Of a stretch of 64,000 bases of DNA, positions 18,080 to 31,763 are shown piece after piece. The notes beneath the pieces are model-generated. The model was not told the DNA's origin, ran no database searches, and worked only from the letters and a program-made list of their open reading frames with translations. The DNA is from Puffinus mauretanicus (lineage: Eukaryota; Chordata; Aves; Procellariiformes; Procellariidae): the NCBI GenBank assembly GCA_023333565.1, contig JAJKFH010001480.1, forward strand, positions 682,001 through 746,000, written 5' to 3'. Within the stretch, counting starts at the first letter, position 1, and every line of letters starts with the position of its first letter. The translations under genes and the position numbers were made by a program.

Positions 18080-18960
18080 GCGACTTGCTTAAATACCTAA
18101 AATAACTCCCCCAAACACAGAGCGTGGGGGGTTTGTGGGCGCCCACGTCTCCGAGGGGACCTGTAGGTGCAGGTAACGCTCGCGTCCAAGTGGCCGTCGG
18201 ATCGGGTCGCCCTATGGACCGGCACTTCAGCGATTCGGCTCTGCCCTTTAACTGCTATTTAGGCGCCTAAAGGCAGATTCAGAAGGAGAACCGATGCGGA
18301 GGTACTCCCATGCGCGGTGATTAAGCACACAATCCCTACCTGGAACAGACAAATAGTTTCGAGAGCAGTTTCGATTTATTACCGGGGAATTTACTGCTAA
18401 ATGGGGCCTCTGTGACCCTCTTCAAATTTCTCGATTAAAGCGCCGTATCCATTTTCGTCGTTAGCTGCAATACGGTTAGTTGCATACAGTGAATTTGGGT
18501 TGAATTTTTATCTGTAACGTTATCTTTTTCTGTGCATTACTGAAATCACATGTATGGGGAATTTATTGTATAATCTGGACGGGAGATTGGAAGTAAGCTT
18601 TGAGAAGTATAAAAAGATGTCGGAAGAAATGGCGTTTAAAAACAGCTTTGAAAAATTTTCAAGGTAGAGTCTGTGCCGGTTAATTCGAGCCCGCGGAAGA
18701 GAAGAGGACACAAGTGACGGCTGCGTCGGGATTTTTTTCTCCTTTTAGTATACAGTAGAAAAAAATTAATCAAAGAGGGGGAATAGGAGTCGCAGAGGAC
18801 GGGTTGGAGGTGTCCCCTCGCAGGGCAGCGTAGCCGACGCTGGCGTTCGTTGCAGCCCACGGCCGCCGCCGGCCGCCGGGCGCTCCGGCTGTTTTTCGTT
18901 TCTTTTCATAAAGTCCTGCTTCGAAAATGACCTATTTTAAATCCCAGTTGCCCTAAATAA
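18080..18960. other. AT-richer unique segment between CpG islands
   Basis: No exon or repeat recognised. The segment is complex, non-repetitive sequence of moderate AT content flanked on both sides by CpG islands, which is a plausible setting for a conserved enhancer (inference). A plus-strand donor-like GTGCAG|GTAACG occurs at 18171-18177, but no matching exon evidence was found. Confidence 0.4.
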
Positions 18961-18989
18961 ATAGCATTTCGTCTCCTGGGCAGTGAGGA

Positions 18990-21900
18990 GCCGAGGTTCA
19001 CAATTCCGGGAGAAGGAGCGACTGCCCCGGGCCGGGTGCGAGGTGGGTGCGGGCGGCCGCGGGAGCCTGCGCGGGACGAGGGCTGGCCACCGCGGCCAGG
19101 CTGGGGGCCTCCGGCGCGACGCGAGGGAGGGAGCCACATGCCCTTGTTATTTTGCTTTCTCGAGCGAGGCCAGTTGCTTCAAGAACGAAGTGAAAAGGGG
19201 ACTTTACAGTCGCATTTTCCGCCCCGCGCTGCTGGCTTGCGGATGCCAAGGACATCGACACAAGGATCGGAACGGGCTGTTTCGGGAGAACCATCCTTTC
19301 TTGCCCTTTACAGCAAGGAAAACTAAGCCGCATTTGCTGGGGGGAAGGAACCCCCGCAACCAAAACTAAATAACAAAAAAAAAATTAAAAATATCCCAAC
19401 AACCACCTCTCCAAAACCCAAACCGACCAGCCAACGAAAAAGCCTCAGAGCGGAGGGAACTGGGGAGGGGAACGGCGCGGTGCAGGGTCGCCGCCCGGGC
19501 TGTTTGCTCCCCGGCCGCCCATGGTACGTTTCGGCTACGCCGTGAGCGGGGAAAGCCGCGCTCTCCCGCTACCGGCAGCTCTCTCGCCTGCGCTGGCAGG
19601 GAGCGCCCGGTGACCTCGGCGCGCCGCCGCCCGGCCGGGACGGCAGGTGCGCGGTGAGACCCGCCGGTACCGCCGGGCCGCCCGGCCGCCCGGCGCCTCC
19701 GCACCCGCCGGAGCCCGGGGTCGCTCGGACGTCGGGGGGCTCCACGGCAGAGGACACCCATCGAGCAGGGGTGACACCAGCGGGACCACGGGCCGCCAGG
19801 TCCCGCCGGAGCCCCGCGCTTCCGAGTCACCTTCCCGCGTCCACCCCGGGCGGGCCCCTCCCGCCCCCACAGGCCTTCCCCCGCCGCCCGGTGCGCGGAG
19901 ACGCTACCGACGGCCCGCGCGCAGCCTGCGGGGCACGGGCGCTCCCGGGCCGGGCAGGTGCCCAGCCCCGCGCCGGCAAAGCCCGCCGCCCCGCTGTGCC
20001 CTGGACGGCGGCGGGGCACGGCCGGGCGGCGCGGCAGGCGGGGGGCCGGAGCCCCGCGTCAGGCGGCGGCGGCCCGCGGTGCTGCAGCGCCCCCTGGAGG
20101 CCCGCGCGGCGCCCTGCCCGCTCCGCCCGCCGCCGGCTCCGGCCCCGGCCGCTGCGGACCCGCGGCCGCGGGGCGCGTTGGGGCGGACGTCCCGGCGGCA
20201 GCCGGCGCGGAGCTCTCCCCGCACCGCCCGGGAGACAGGGACCGCGGTGCCCCGAGGGCGGGACGAGGCAGAGGCGCTCTCCGCGGGCGCCCGAGTGCGC
20301 ACCCCGCGCCGCCGGCTCCCATCCGCGCGTCCCGCCGGTGCCGACACCGTCGCGGTCATCTCAGCCTCCCCCCGCCCTCTCTTCCCCCCCCACCCCAAAA
20401 ATACATCCCGAGCGCTGGACTCCGTCCAGGGGAGCCGGGAGATAGGCGGTGTTTGTTCTCGCTGCGAGGAACAGATTACAGCAGTTCCTCCGCTGGCAGT
20501 GCGGCCCTGGGCAAACCTTGACCAGCCGCCCCGTCCTGAGCACAGAAATGCACCGGAGCGGGGGGGGACCGCGGCTCGGCGGCAGCGAGGGCCCGCGACG
20601 GGGTTGGCTGGCCCTCCCGCGGAGCACCGTGCGCGGCTGCGGTGCGCGATGCACGCACGAAGCGGCTCAGACGTTAGCAAATCGCCGCTGTCAGCAGCGG
20701 GCGGCTGCGGTCGCTGGGGGAGTCACCCCCTCTTAAAATGAATGGAGGGGGGAAAATTCCAGTGGGAGTCGGGGGCGCGCCCAGAGCCGCGGCCGGAGGG
20801 AGAAGGGGCGGCCGGGAGTGGGGGCGATCAGTGTTGCTGCAGCACCGACCCAAGGGGGTACCCGGGCCGGCTCCGGCTCCTGGCAGGGGTTCCGCCGAGG
20901 GAAGGGGCCGGGAGGACAGTCCCCGGCGCAGGGCACCCCCGCACCCGGGTCAGGGAGGCGCCCCGACGGCTCCCGACGGCCGCGGGCTCGGGACAGCGCT
21001 GCCGGTGCGCGCAGGGCAGAGGTGCCGCTCGGCAGCGAGCGCACCGCGGGCCGGGTCCCAGCCCCGGGATGCCGCCCGCCAACAGACAGGCTGGTGCTGC
21101 GAACGACTCGGGCTACGCACCGAGGACAATTAATTTTAAAATATTTTGAAGGAAAACAGTGACCGCCGGTCGACCTGGGATCTGATTCCACTGGTGTTTC
21201 TTGGTGACTAAATCATAACCTACTTCACTCAGATTTCTTGGGGTGGGATTTTTTTGTTTTGTTTTTAATGTACCAGTGAGGAAATGCCAAGTTTTAACAA
21301 ACAGGCGTAGGCGGCCGGAGGCGAGGCGCTAGGGGGACACCGCCGATGCAGCTCCCGCTCAGCATCTCCCTTTCCCCCGCTCAGACTCCGATCCCCGTAA
21401 AACATCGCCGCTATTAATTTCCATAAAGGAAGAATACAATTAAGCACGCAACGACCTCAGCGGGCTGGATCTCGCCCGCGTCTCCCACAGGCGCGGAACC
21501 CGCGCCACCCCCTCGCCCGCAGCCCCTGCCCGCGGTCCCCGGCCGCGGGGCTGGCCCCGGGCAGCAGGGAGCCGGGCGAGCCGCCCTGCCCGCGGCACCG
21601 CCGGCGGCCCGCCCCGACGCCTCCCCGACGGGCACCACCACCGCAGCCAGCCCGACGGGTGCTTCCTCCTCGCCTTCCCCTCGCTAGGAAGCACCGAGCC
21701 CCGGGGGGGCTTTTGCTCTTCAGCCGCCGCCATGCCCCGGCTCCCCTCTCCCGGGAGCTCCCGGCCCCATGTCGGGAGACCGCGGGGGCCCACGGGCACG
21801 CCGGGAGAAGCGTCAAACCGCCCTTGGCAGAGGCCAGCCTTGCCGTGTGCACGGCGGTGGAGACCCCTCGTCCCGCGGAACTTGCGCGCTGGGCCGCGGT

Positions 21901-22260
21901 GCAATTGCACAGTGCGGACGGTGCGAGGGAGGATGCGGAGCCGGCCGCCGGCACCGCGCGGATCGGGGCGGGGACGCCGCCCGCTGCGGTGCTGCCGCCT
22001 TGCCCCGACGGCGGGCCCCGAGCCCGGGAGAGCCGGAGCGGCCCCGCGGGTCTCCGTGCAGCAAAGGCTCCGTGGCGAGGGCACAGGCTGGCACAGCCGG
22101 CCTGCGCCGGACGGGATGCTCTGCCCCGGCCCTGGGGACGGGGATGTCCGTCTCCTGCCGGGAGGACCTCTCTCCTTGCAGACGGCCTGCCCCGCGAGGA
22201 TCCTCCCCAGCACAGCCCAAAGCCGGCGCGCTTTCTCCCCCTCATCCTAGCCTGCTGCCT
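18990..22260. promoter_or_regulatory. Orphan CpG-island cluster upstream of OSR2
   Basis: Two large CpG-dense blocks (about 19470-21110 and 21440-22260) separated by an AT-rich gap with an A/T run near 21245-21270. No coding exon was recognised. The long open frames (up to 364 codons) are rich in Arg, Pro, Ala and Gly on both strands and are compositional. The cluster may extend the OSR2 regulatory domain or hold promoters of a divergent non-coding RNA. Confidence 0.5.
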
Positions 22261-24389
22261 GCTGATCTCCTCAGGGAAGAGGGGGAGAAAAGCCCTCGAC
22301 AAGTGGACTTTTCTAGCCTAAAGCATTCCTTCCCCTGCCATGGGGGATGTTTCTGTGGTGCCTGAAATGAGCAGTTGTCAAGACATAAAGAAATACAACG
22401 TGCCGTACCTTATTATAGTTTGGTTTAAGCAACCATTTGGCCGAAGTCTTTCCTGCCGTCAGCGTTGAAACACTGAGCAGGGCTATTGCCTACAGCCATG
22501 ACTGGAAGCACAGACACTCATCGTGCATGAGTGGGCCCCTTCCTCATCATTTCAGCCCCCCCCCCGAGCTGAGCCTGGGGACTGCAGAGGGTCCCCAGGC
22601 TGGCAGGCTTTGCTTACTCTCTGGTGGTGGTATTTTACCTCACTTGGCGGACGTGCCAAGTAACAGCCTGCAAGGCGGAGGTCCGTGGGGCTGCAGGGCT
22701 GCCTGCCTGCTGCAGAGACGTGGGCTTGTAGGCTTCGCTCCTAGGGAAAGGAGGATTTCAGGCACTGATGAAGCTCTGCAGCTGCCTCAGGCTGGAAGGA
22801 TCGTGAAATTTGCAATCTCCGAGCCAACTGTTAGGTGAAGTCTAAGAGAAATATTGTATAAAAGCAATAAATTGGTTTAAGAAATGCGGTTGTACATTTT
22901 GTCGCATGCCTCGTAACTCACCTAGGACATGAGAACTCCAAGGCAGCAGAGAGCAGGGCCCATACATCTTGTCTTGTGGCGTATATTAAATAACTCCATT
23001 TCCTTTTAAGAACTTTTTATATCCCAGTGAATAACTTGATTTTCATAAATAAAATTAATAGTATAGGGTGAAAGTCAGCAAACAATAGAAAAGCTAAGAG
23101 GGGGTTTTCCAGTTGTAAACATGCAGAATCCATATGGTCATTAGATACATCTGTGGGTTAAGCACTGATTTGTTTATGCAAGCCTGATACTTATGATACT
23201 CTTAAACTGGGACTATTCTGTCGAATATATGTACACTGTAATCCCCTTTTACCTACCCTCCACATGTGTGTTTCCTGTTTTCAGCATGCATTCTCGATCT
23301 GTAAACTGTGGCGAAGGATATGTTATAAACCAGGATACTACAGAGCGTTTCAGATATTTTCAGAGCATTACAAGCACGGTGCAAGCATATGCAAATCATC
23401 ACTTACAGATGTGCACAATGTCTGTATTAATCTCTGCGTGTTTTTTCAGTTGTTTGTGGCATCTTATTCAAAGAAGAGGACAATAATGGATATTACGAAA
23501 ATGTACAAATTGTTCCTGGGCAGACTCACCCCTAGGATGTCCAGACAAACCTTACTGATGAAACCCTGCACTTCTTAATAAAATCAGGGTCTTTCAAAGA
23601 ATCTTTGAAAATTCCTGGAATACGAAGAAATCGAGGGAAAACTTAGCACGGTAAAGCATTTGAAAACTCTTAAAGACACTGCTAAGGCTGAACTCTACCC
23701 TGTATCTCTATTGGGTATGATCCAAAAAAGCACTTAAGCACATGCTTAAGTTCATCACTACCCAGGGCAGTACCTAAGCAGGTGCTTCCATTTCTTTATA
23801 TGCCAAAGTCACCTGCTGAGCGTGTGTTCTACCGCTGGTTTAAAAGATCTCCTCAATCAGGGCCATTATTTTCAGATTGCCTCATAAAAATAAATGAATT
23901 AATAAAAGCTTATAAGAAATCCAAGAGCAGTTATCATTCTAGGCAAGACTTTGCAATGTGCCCATTTTCACGTCGTTTTCCATGAGTTAAGTTGTTGGCA
24001 CTCAGTCATCTGTTATGACTACCTTGTTTCTGCCTTAAATGCTGGGGTTCCTCTCAGCTTCTTCTGCTGCCACCTCAGCACCACTGTGTGCACCATCCTG
24101 TCGGGCGAAAGTACAGTTGCTCCAACATGAAACTCGTGGATGTGATGCTGATACACCCTGGAGACTTTTCAGAGCAGAACAGTTTGTGGCATGGGAAAAA
24201 GAGCTCTTTTTCTCCATGAACTCTTCACAGCCACTGTGGAGAAAGATCAGGACAAGATGACTCTGGAGTACAGAAAGCCTGCACAGTAAAAGCAGCGGCT
24301 GAGAATGGGAACGGATCAGTTCAAGAATGTATCTGAGCTGGGCAGGGGCCAGTCAGAAGACTTTCTGATAAAGCCTATTCTTCCATCTC

Positions 24390-24632
24390 CCCTCCCGTTC
24401 CCTTCCCTCTCCCCCTCCCTTCCCTTCCCTTCCCTTCCCTTCCCTTCCCTTCCCTTCCCTTCCCTTCCCTTCCCTTCCCTTCCCTTCCCTTCCCTTCCCT
24501 TCCCTTCCCTTCCCTTCCCTTCCCTTCCCTCTCCCCCTCCCTTCCCTTCCCTTCCCTTCCCTTCCCTTCCCTTCCCTTCCCTTCCCTTCCCTTCCCTTCC
24601 CTTCCCTTCCCTTCCCTTCCCTTCCCTTCCTT
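24390..24632 (+). repeat. (CCCTT)n pentanucleotide microsatellite, about 245 bp
   Basis: A near-perfect TTCCC/CCCTT array. It is interrupted twice by the same variant, CTCTCCCCCTCCCT, at 24407-24420 and 24529-24542, which are 122 bp apart. The matching interruptions suggest that a block of about 24 pentamers was duplicated as a unit. The Ser-Leu-Pro-Phe and Gly-Lys-Glu repeat frames it produces are artefacts. Confidence 0.97.
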
Positions 24633-26564
24633 CCCTTCTTTGCTCATGGACCCCTCTTTTCTGTTCCCGTGGTGATACCGGTCCCTGCTCAGAGTACTGG
24701 CATTCCACTTGCTCTCCTTAGTTCCCTTTCACAGCCCCCTCAGAAGTATTTGAGGGACCTACACAGGCTGGTAAACGGTAGGATGAAAACTAGTGCATGG
24801 ATGTTTCCCCGTTTTGTCCATACTAGACGGCATGGTCCATCTCATAAAGAGTATCAATAATTATTGCAGCTCTGCTTTGTTTGCATTAACTATTTCATTT
24901 ATTTGACCTGCTCACCCATGATAGGCTGGTGAAAATTATTAGTTGGTTGTGCTATTCTTTCAAACTCCTTTGGGAACTGTTTCCAAGAAAAATACAAACC
25001 CCATTCATTTCAACACCAGAACTAATTTTAGCACCCGAGAAGTGCTGAAAGCCAAGGACATTACACTGCAGCAGAAACAGAGCTGCCTCAAAGCCTCTTA
25101 TTTTCAGCTTTTCAGACCAGTGGAGGGGGAAAGAGATACTGTCAGCCACACTACAAACTTTGAAGTGTAATATATATTCCCCTTTTCCACTTAATTTGTC
25201 CTGATGATTACTGGTTGTTCAAATGCAACCAGGAGCTTTTGAATTTCACTGTTATGCAACTGCCTGACTCTGAACTGCTGGATGGAGCCCGCCTGCGCAG
25301 GTGCAGCACTCTGCCGTTTCGGGAGGCTGGGTGTGCATGGAGGGGAGCAGCAGAGACCCTGGGACAAGGCATGCTTTGGAATGACAGCCTTCCCAGCTAT
25401 GATGGAAGCAAGGGTCAATGGTGCCTGCAAGACTAGGGGCAAGACTAGGGAGCCTAGGACAGTGCCTATGGAGAGTTGTGAGGAAGCCTCCATCATTAAC
25501 AGAAATGCTCAGGACAGAGAAATCAAAGCTGATTATAGTAAGTGAAAAAATATTTTCTGAATCCAAGAAAGGCCCCACAAGAAGACTTATGAAGCCACCT
25601 GAAAGGATTCTTGAACAAAATGTATCATCGTGAAACCTGAAAATAGAGGTCTCCGTGATATTGGCCAGAGGGCTTTGACCAGTGTAGCGTGCTAAGAATT
25701 TCTATTGGGAAGAAGCGTCAAATAAATATAATACAGTGTGTTTATTTCAGTGGGAGCTGGTATGAGAGTCAGTCGGTGGCCACAGCAGCATCGCTGACAC
25801 TCCTGAGATCTGAAAAGGAGACCACCGATAAAGGTCATTAGCTAAGGTTAAGCAGGGTTAACCCTGACCTTTCTCTAGTCTCCAAGCAGACAGCTCTTGG
25901 GCAAATACAAAACCACAGTTATTAAAGAACCCTTAAACAACTACAATAACAAAATAGAGTGAAGCGGAATCAAAACTGCAGATCTGTTTTATTCAAAGTA
26001 TAATATTTATAGATGACAGATACTGAAAGGCAGCAGAACTGGTTTTAAGTACCATCCCTGTACCTAGATAGTGGAGGCACACTTGAAACCATTCTGTCTT
26101 TTGAACACAGTGAGACATGAACTTAAGTTTTTCAGAAAGAGTGTTTTCATTCCTAAAGCTTGGTAATTCCTATGTGCTTGGTAAAGAAGAATATTTGAAA
26201 TACTCTTCCTGTTAGAATTACAGGTGGAGCCTGAAATGCTAAAAGGCTGTTCAAAGCATCACTTAAGTCTGATCTAGTTCAGCATTAGTCTAATGTTATC
26301 TTTTCCCCCCCTCAATGGTTTCAAGAAGATATATAAAACCAGACTAGAGCTGATGTTTACTTTTACAGCTAATGGTTCCTCAAATCTACAAGAACTTCTA
26401 AGGAGTAGATAAAAGCAGCTGCAAAAGTGATCTAGAAATAAACATCCAGAAGAAAACATAACTGCAATCAAAGCTCCAGCTGTTCTCATCTTAATTCTTA
26501 TCAGTATTCTTTTTAATCAGGCACATTTTGAAGTCAAAGGCTTATTTCCAACAGCTTTTGTCCA

Positions 26565-26593
26565 TACACACACATATATATATATATATATAT
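26565..26593. repeat. (CA)n(TA)n microsatellite
   Basis: Short ACACACAC run passing directly into about ten TA units, ending in TATG. Ordinary compound dinucleotide repeat in intergenic DNA. Confidence 0.9.
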
Positions 26594-29500
26594 GTGTTAG
26601 TCCCATGAAATATTACAGAAGTTCTGTTTCACATCAAAATAGTGTACATTGTCACTGAAATTATTAATTTTCTTTTCCTCATCCCCCATGTTCTCTCTGG
26701 GCCCCTCTTTTGCATCTGGCATGTGTACTGATACTCCAGATGACAAATACTGATAACTGCGAAGCTGCAATGCTGCATGCTTCCATAAGGCAAAGCTTAG
26801 CCAAAGTTAGTCATTGATTTATGTCCCGTATTCTGTTCAACAGTGCAAGGCTTTTTTTTCTAATTCCATACCTTTAATCCTTGCCACCTTCAACCTAGTG
26901 TGTGTCAAATTTCCATCTTATTGTTGCAGCTGTGGTTTCTTAAAACTAAAGTACGCTTCTTGAAGGCAGTGACACATTCTTAAGTTTATTCACAGATTTA
27001 AATGCTCAGTTGTTCAAAAATGCCTGAACTCATTAAAATGTGATGGTGTGGGGGTTTTGCCGTATTAAATGGTTGATACACAGGTTTTAAAAAACAAAAG
27101 AGGGATCTTGGGATGACTATTTTTTTTCAGTCCAAATCTGTAGAAATCGTGGTACCTTAGGCAGTGATCATAAGCCCAGGGTTCTCTTTAGCAAAGAGGT
27201 TATTTACAAAACATACAAGGCAGAAAAAGCTCTCCCACACATAAAAAGCCTTCCACAGGTGTACAGATGAAAGGAAACAAACTCTGCACTGCCTAGGTAC
27301 CATATTACTTAGGACGGCTTCATGACTCACAGTAGGAGACGGCCCACAAAGCAGATCGATTTCAGAAGAATCTATATGCTTACAAAAAAGAGCTGCAAAA
27401 GTTAAGTATTTTTATCACGATCTTCACTGTTTTAAGAGAATACCCAGCTTCCCTGTGCTCTCCCACGGAAAACGGACCAGAGGCAAGATGCTGTACATAT
27501 TCCTCCAAGAGCTTGCAAGTGAGCCCTCCATGTTACTGTCCCAATCCCTTTGACAGCTGTCTGTGAAGGATCACTCTTCCTGTAGATGAACTGGTGAAAA
27601 GGACCATTACCTTTGCTTCAGCCATTTCAGTTCAAAGTCTGGTGCAGTAACTCAAACCCGCTTTTATCATCTTTAAAAGCTAAGAGGTTAGTGTTTTCCA
27701 CCAGAGCAGCTGAGACATGTCCCATTCCAGGAAAAGGCCAAGAAAATAGCTGAGAGCAGTAACAACTTAAACCACTGCAAAAAATCTGCCAGAGGACATC
27801 TGTCAAAGCCCAAAGAGTTCCAGTTATGTATGATTTCATTTGATCCCAGGGGCTAAATAATGTACAGGAAAGATTTAATAATGTTATGCAGATTATGTGT
27901 GGAAATGTAAAAGGAACCGAACACAATGCCAGTTTGAAAAATCTTCATGTGCTCGTAGCACTATTATTGCTGCACAGTCAGAAAACACAGCTTGAGCGAT
28001 AGACTATGATAATAAAATTAAAAATTGGAATTGCTAGAATATTTACTCAGGTGAGACTATTTGATTAAAAAAAGATGACTTAATATTTTCCCTCTGCCAG
28101 GAAATTATCAGTGGAGAGAGCCCCATTCCTGTTTCCACCACATCGGTTCCATTGCCATGTGAAACCCTGATAGTGAAAACGTGGTAACCAAGGATTGCTG
28201 CTCATAACATTTCCAAATGCCAGGGCAAAGGAGACTTCAGCTATTAAAAGAAGAACAGGAACGAATGGTCCTCAGCTATATCTGCTTGCAAGTTTGAGTT
28301 ATGGCATCTGACTGAACTAGAATTGCTGAACTACAAGTCTGGCCCCTTTTGCCAAGCCACTTCCAGAAACAGTAATTTCTGGCAAAGAGGGGGAAGAGGC
28401 AGCTGGAAGGGTGATGTAAACGGCCACCACAGGGTCTGCCAAATGATATCTGTCAAATCTTCTGGTAGCGTAATGCTCCAATGCCATGTGACACTATTTA
28501 AATACCGGCAAAGGAGGGATTATTAAACAGGATTCTTAGCCAGGGTGGCCATGGGCTTCATCATTAAAAAAACAACCTGAAAGCAGAAGCAAATGGATCG
28601 TGTCTGGTAATACCTGAAAACTTTTGTGCAGACTCTCACAAAGGAAGCAAGTGTAATGTTTCCTAGATTTCTTGAGGCTGGCACTTGTGGTGGTCTTTCT
28701 TTGGCTGGTGCTTTTATCTCCCTTGGGATAGCGGTTATAGTTTTAGCAGCTGAAAACTTATGCTCACCAGTTTTTCTTTCAGTGGAGGATCTAAGACTTT
28801 TCCTTCCAAGGTTGGATCTTTATTTGCAGGGAGTTCCAGCAGGTTTCTTAGGTTTCTCATTTCCTCTTGCTATTTCTGCTCTCATCTGTTTTGCAAATGG
28901 CCGCCATAATGTTAAGCTTATCTAATGGCCAGGCCTCCAGCTGGAAGAATGCCAGCAGAGTTCTGAAAATCAGTCATCTGAAAGCATTCAGAGGAGATGG
29001 CCATCACCTTCTCCCTGAACCTCAAACATAAAACTTCCCTGATAAGGACATACTCCAATGCCATGAAAAGCAAGACGTTAGTCTTAAATTCAGATATCAC
29101 TTTAACCAGCTTCCTTGCGTGACACTCAGACACTCTACTGAATTAATCTCACTCTACAAATAATTCTTTTTTTTTCAGTGTTTGGAAAAGATACTGGTTG
29201 TACACACACACAGTAAAGAGTGAGTGTCCCCATGATGGCTTCACTGTGAATGCAGGTTTCATTCTACAGTTGGTTCTCCTTATTTTGTTAATTGGGATCC
29301 TTTTCTCCCTCACTGGCAGGGTATAGTCCGGGTCCATCTACTCCTGGCTTTTGACATCAGGCACGGCCATGGCAGTTCCTACCATCAGTGAGACTTAGGG
29401 GCTTTGTCACAATTCCTGCTGAGAAAAGTGGCAAGGGCAGAAGAATTTTCTTTTCCTTGGTAAGAGGAAGTCTGTGAAAATGCAGGATTTGTGCAGGTCT

Positions 29501-31690
29501 TTATGTGCAGACACACACAGAGGACAAAAATCTCATGAATTTTGCTACTGACCTCAGTGAGTTCTGGATTTTATTCAAAAGGAGGAATTCAGGAGGAGTA
29601 CTGGGTCTCCAATTTAGAAACTTGAGAAGCCTAAAAAACTGCCCAAGGTCTGCATAAGACACTCTGAGGACACAACATGTAGCAATAAAGATTGATGTAA
29701 GAGCTAATGAGCTTAACCTTGCAAAAAGAAAAACAAAAATGTTATGTTTGTCATCATAACATTTATTTAGTTAAGACCCGAGAAGGAATAGCAGAGAGTG
29801 GTATACATCCTACAAAAGAACCAACTTTGTAGAAATGGGGTCTTTGTGGAAAAATCATCCCTTGTTTGGACTTCTGTTTCCCCAAAGAGAAGGAATTCTG
29901 ATCTTGTGGGACATAGAAGAAACAGGTCCAGAGGAGGAAACTGCAGTATGAAGACACCTACACAACAAGAAACTACCCTCTGGAGTAACCTTATTTTGGA
30001 AAGAGGGTTGACAACAGGAAGAGAAAGATCTACTGGCTACTGCTATGTCTGTCCGAAGGGCTGGTTCAACCAGCGCTGAGAGAGACCTCCTGAGAGCCTG
30101 CTGGAAAAACAGCAGGAAGGTTGCTGAGTCAGCCACTAAGCATCAGACAAACACTTTCCACTCTGATATACCAGAGGATGCAGGAAGCAGAGAGGCAGGA
30201 ATGCATGATGAAACTAGAGAAGGTATCATAGCACGCAAGGTAAATGCCTTTCTGGAAAAGAAAAAATGTCATACACTTATACTGTTTTATTAGACTACAT
30301 AGTATAGCTTAGCTTATTTGTTTTGAGTAAGTGAGAACATATTTAGGATGAAGCTATATTTAAGTAACTTTAGTAAAAAATTAAGCTTAAGACAATAGAT
30401 ATATAGGTATAAACTGGCACAGCTCTAGGTAGGGGTGTCAACTGGTGATTTACGTGGGCTGTGGGTCTGCCTTGGCATAGTCATTTGCTGATTAAACAAA
30501 CCTTCTTAAGGCTGAGGAATCCAAATAACAGCAACGAGGCTCCCTCCAACTTCTAACTTGTGCGATAAGGTCCTGTGCTTGCCTTCCTGTTCTAGGACTA
30601 AGACAAACAAACAAAAATAGAATTTCTGGAATCCATTGCATTTCTGAAGGGTGTTATTTAAAAATTAGACTGCAAGAGATTATCATCACAGGCACACCAC
30701 TTTAGAAAAGACTTCCTAGAAGCAAAGCAAGTTTGGGGAAAACCCCTCAAACAATCCCCCTCACTGTAAGACACCTGTTCTCCTTAAAACACTTTTTTTA
30801 GTGGAAGTCACCCCAGCTGAATTAAATTTGTTTCCCTTGGGCCTGCATTTTCTTTAGCCAACACAACAGCTGCACCATGTGGAGATGAGCCACAAGAAGT
30901 GTAACAACACATGTTTGTGATTGCTGTATCAGCTTTGGCAGATTTAAGTGCAGAGGTCTTTAGCTGCCTTCTATTAGAGAGCCAGCTTTACAATATATAC
31001 AACATCTTGCAAAGTAGTAGCAATAATATATATAGTTTTATGTATTTCTTGTACATGCTGGTACAGTAAAACCAGAAAGGAACTGACTATTACTTATAGC
31101 TATAAATATTGTATTAAGCACAAACATTTTCTTTTGCATGTAAAAGTAGGAACAGAACAGGAGGATGGGTTAACTACAATAAAATCCCGCGGGACCCCTG
31201 TGCTAGCTGTTATCCAGGCCTGCAGAGACACTCAGCCATTCAGAATGTGCAGTAACCCTGTTATTTCAAAGCTGCAGTAAATTTAATCTCTCCAAGAAAT
31301 TGCTGAATTCCTGGAAAATAATGCATAATCTTGGTTCAGTGTGTTTTTTGTTTTTTTTTTCTCATTTCAAGAACAGGTGCCAAAAACTGGTCTTGTGGAG
31401 CTTAATTCAATATACTTTAGAACACAGTTTTAAAGTCTGCCTTTCAGGCATTTAATTAAGAGCTGTTGAGTATCCCACACTTGTCAAAATGAGGTACTTG
31501 TTTTTGAAAGACCATTTTGAAAGGTCAAGATAAATGCCAATAATACAGCATAGAATCAAGCATTTGTGTTTATAACATGTTGGTCCTCTTACTTTATGTA
31601 TAACTAGTGCTGTATATATTTGTGGGTATTCTAACACAGTTGTATGACTTTAATCTTTCCTACACATTAAAATTGTTATACCATTGCATA

Positions 31691-31763
31691 TTGTATAATA
31701 TGCAGTGCATATTATACATTGATATTGTAATGCATTATACATTAATATGTGCATATTATACAA
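31691..31763. repeat. AT-rich inverted repeat with 13-bp perfect arms
   Basis: TTGTATAATATGC at 31691-31703 is the exact reverse complement of GCATATTATACAA at 31751-31763. A further direct copy of GCATATTATAC lies between them, starting at 31707, so alternative hairpins can form. No transposon terminal structure or target duplication was recognised around it. Confidence 0.75.

Noticed and set aside
19647..20741. 364-codon plus-strand frame and overlapping frames on the other strand
   Set aside because: The Arg/Pro/Ala/Gly-rich translation appears in several frames at once, as expected for a CpG island. No domain is visible.
24316..24708. Repetitive open frames (Pro-Phe-Ser-Leu and Gly-Lys-Glu repeats)
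   Set aside because: They are produced entirely by the CCCTT microsatellite, whose 15-nt frame period contains no stop codon.
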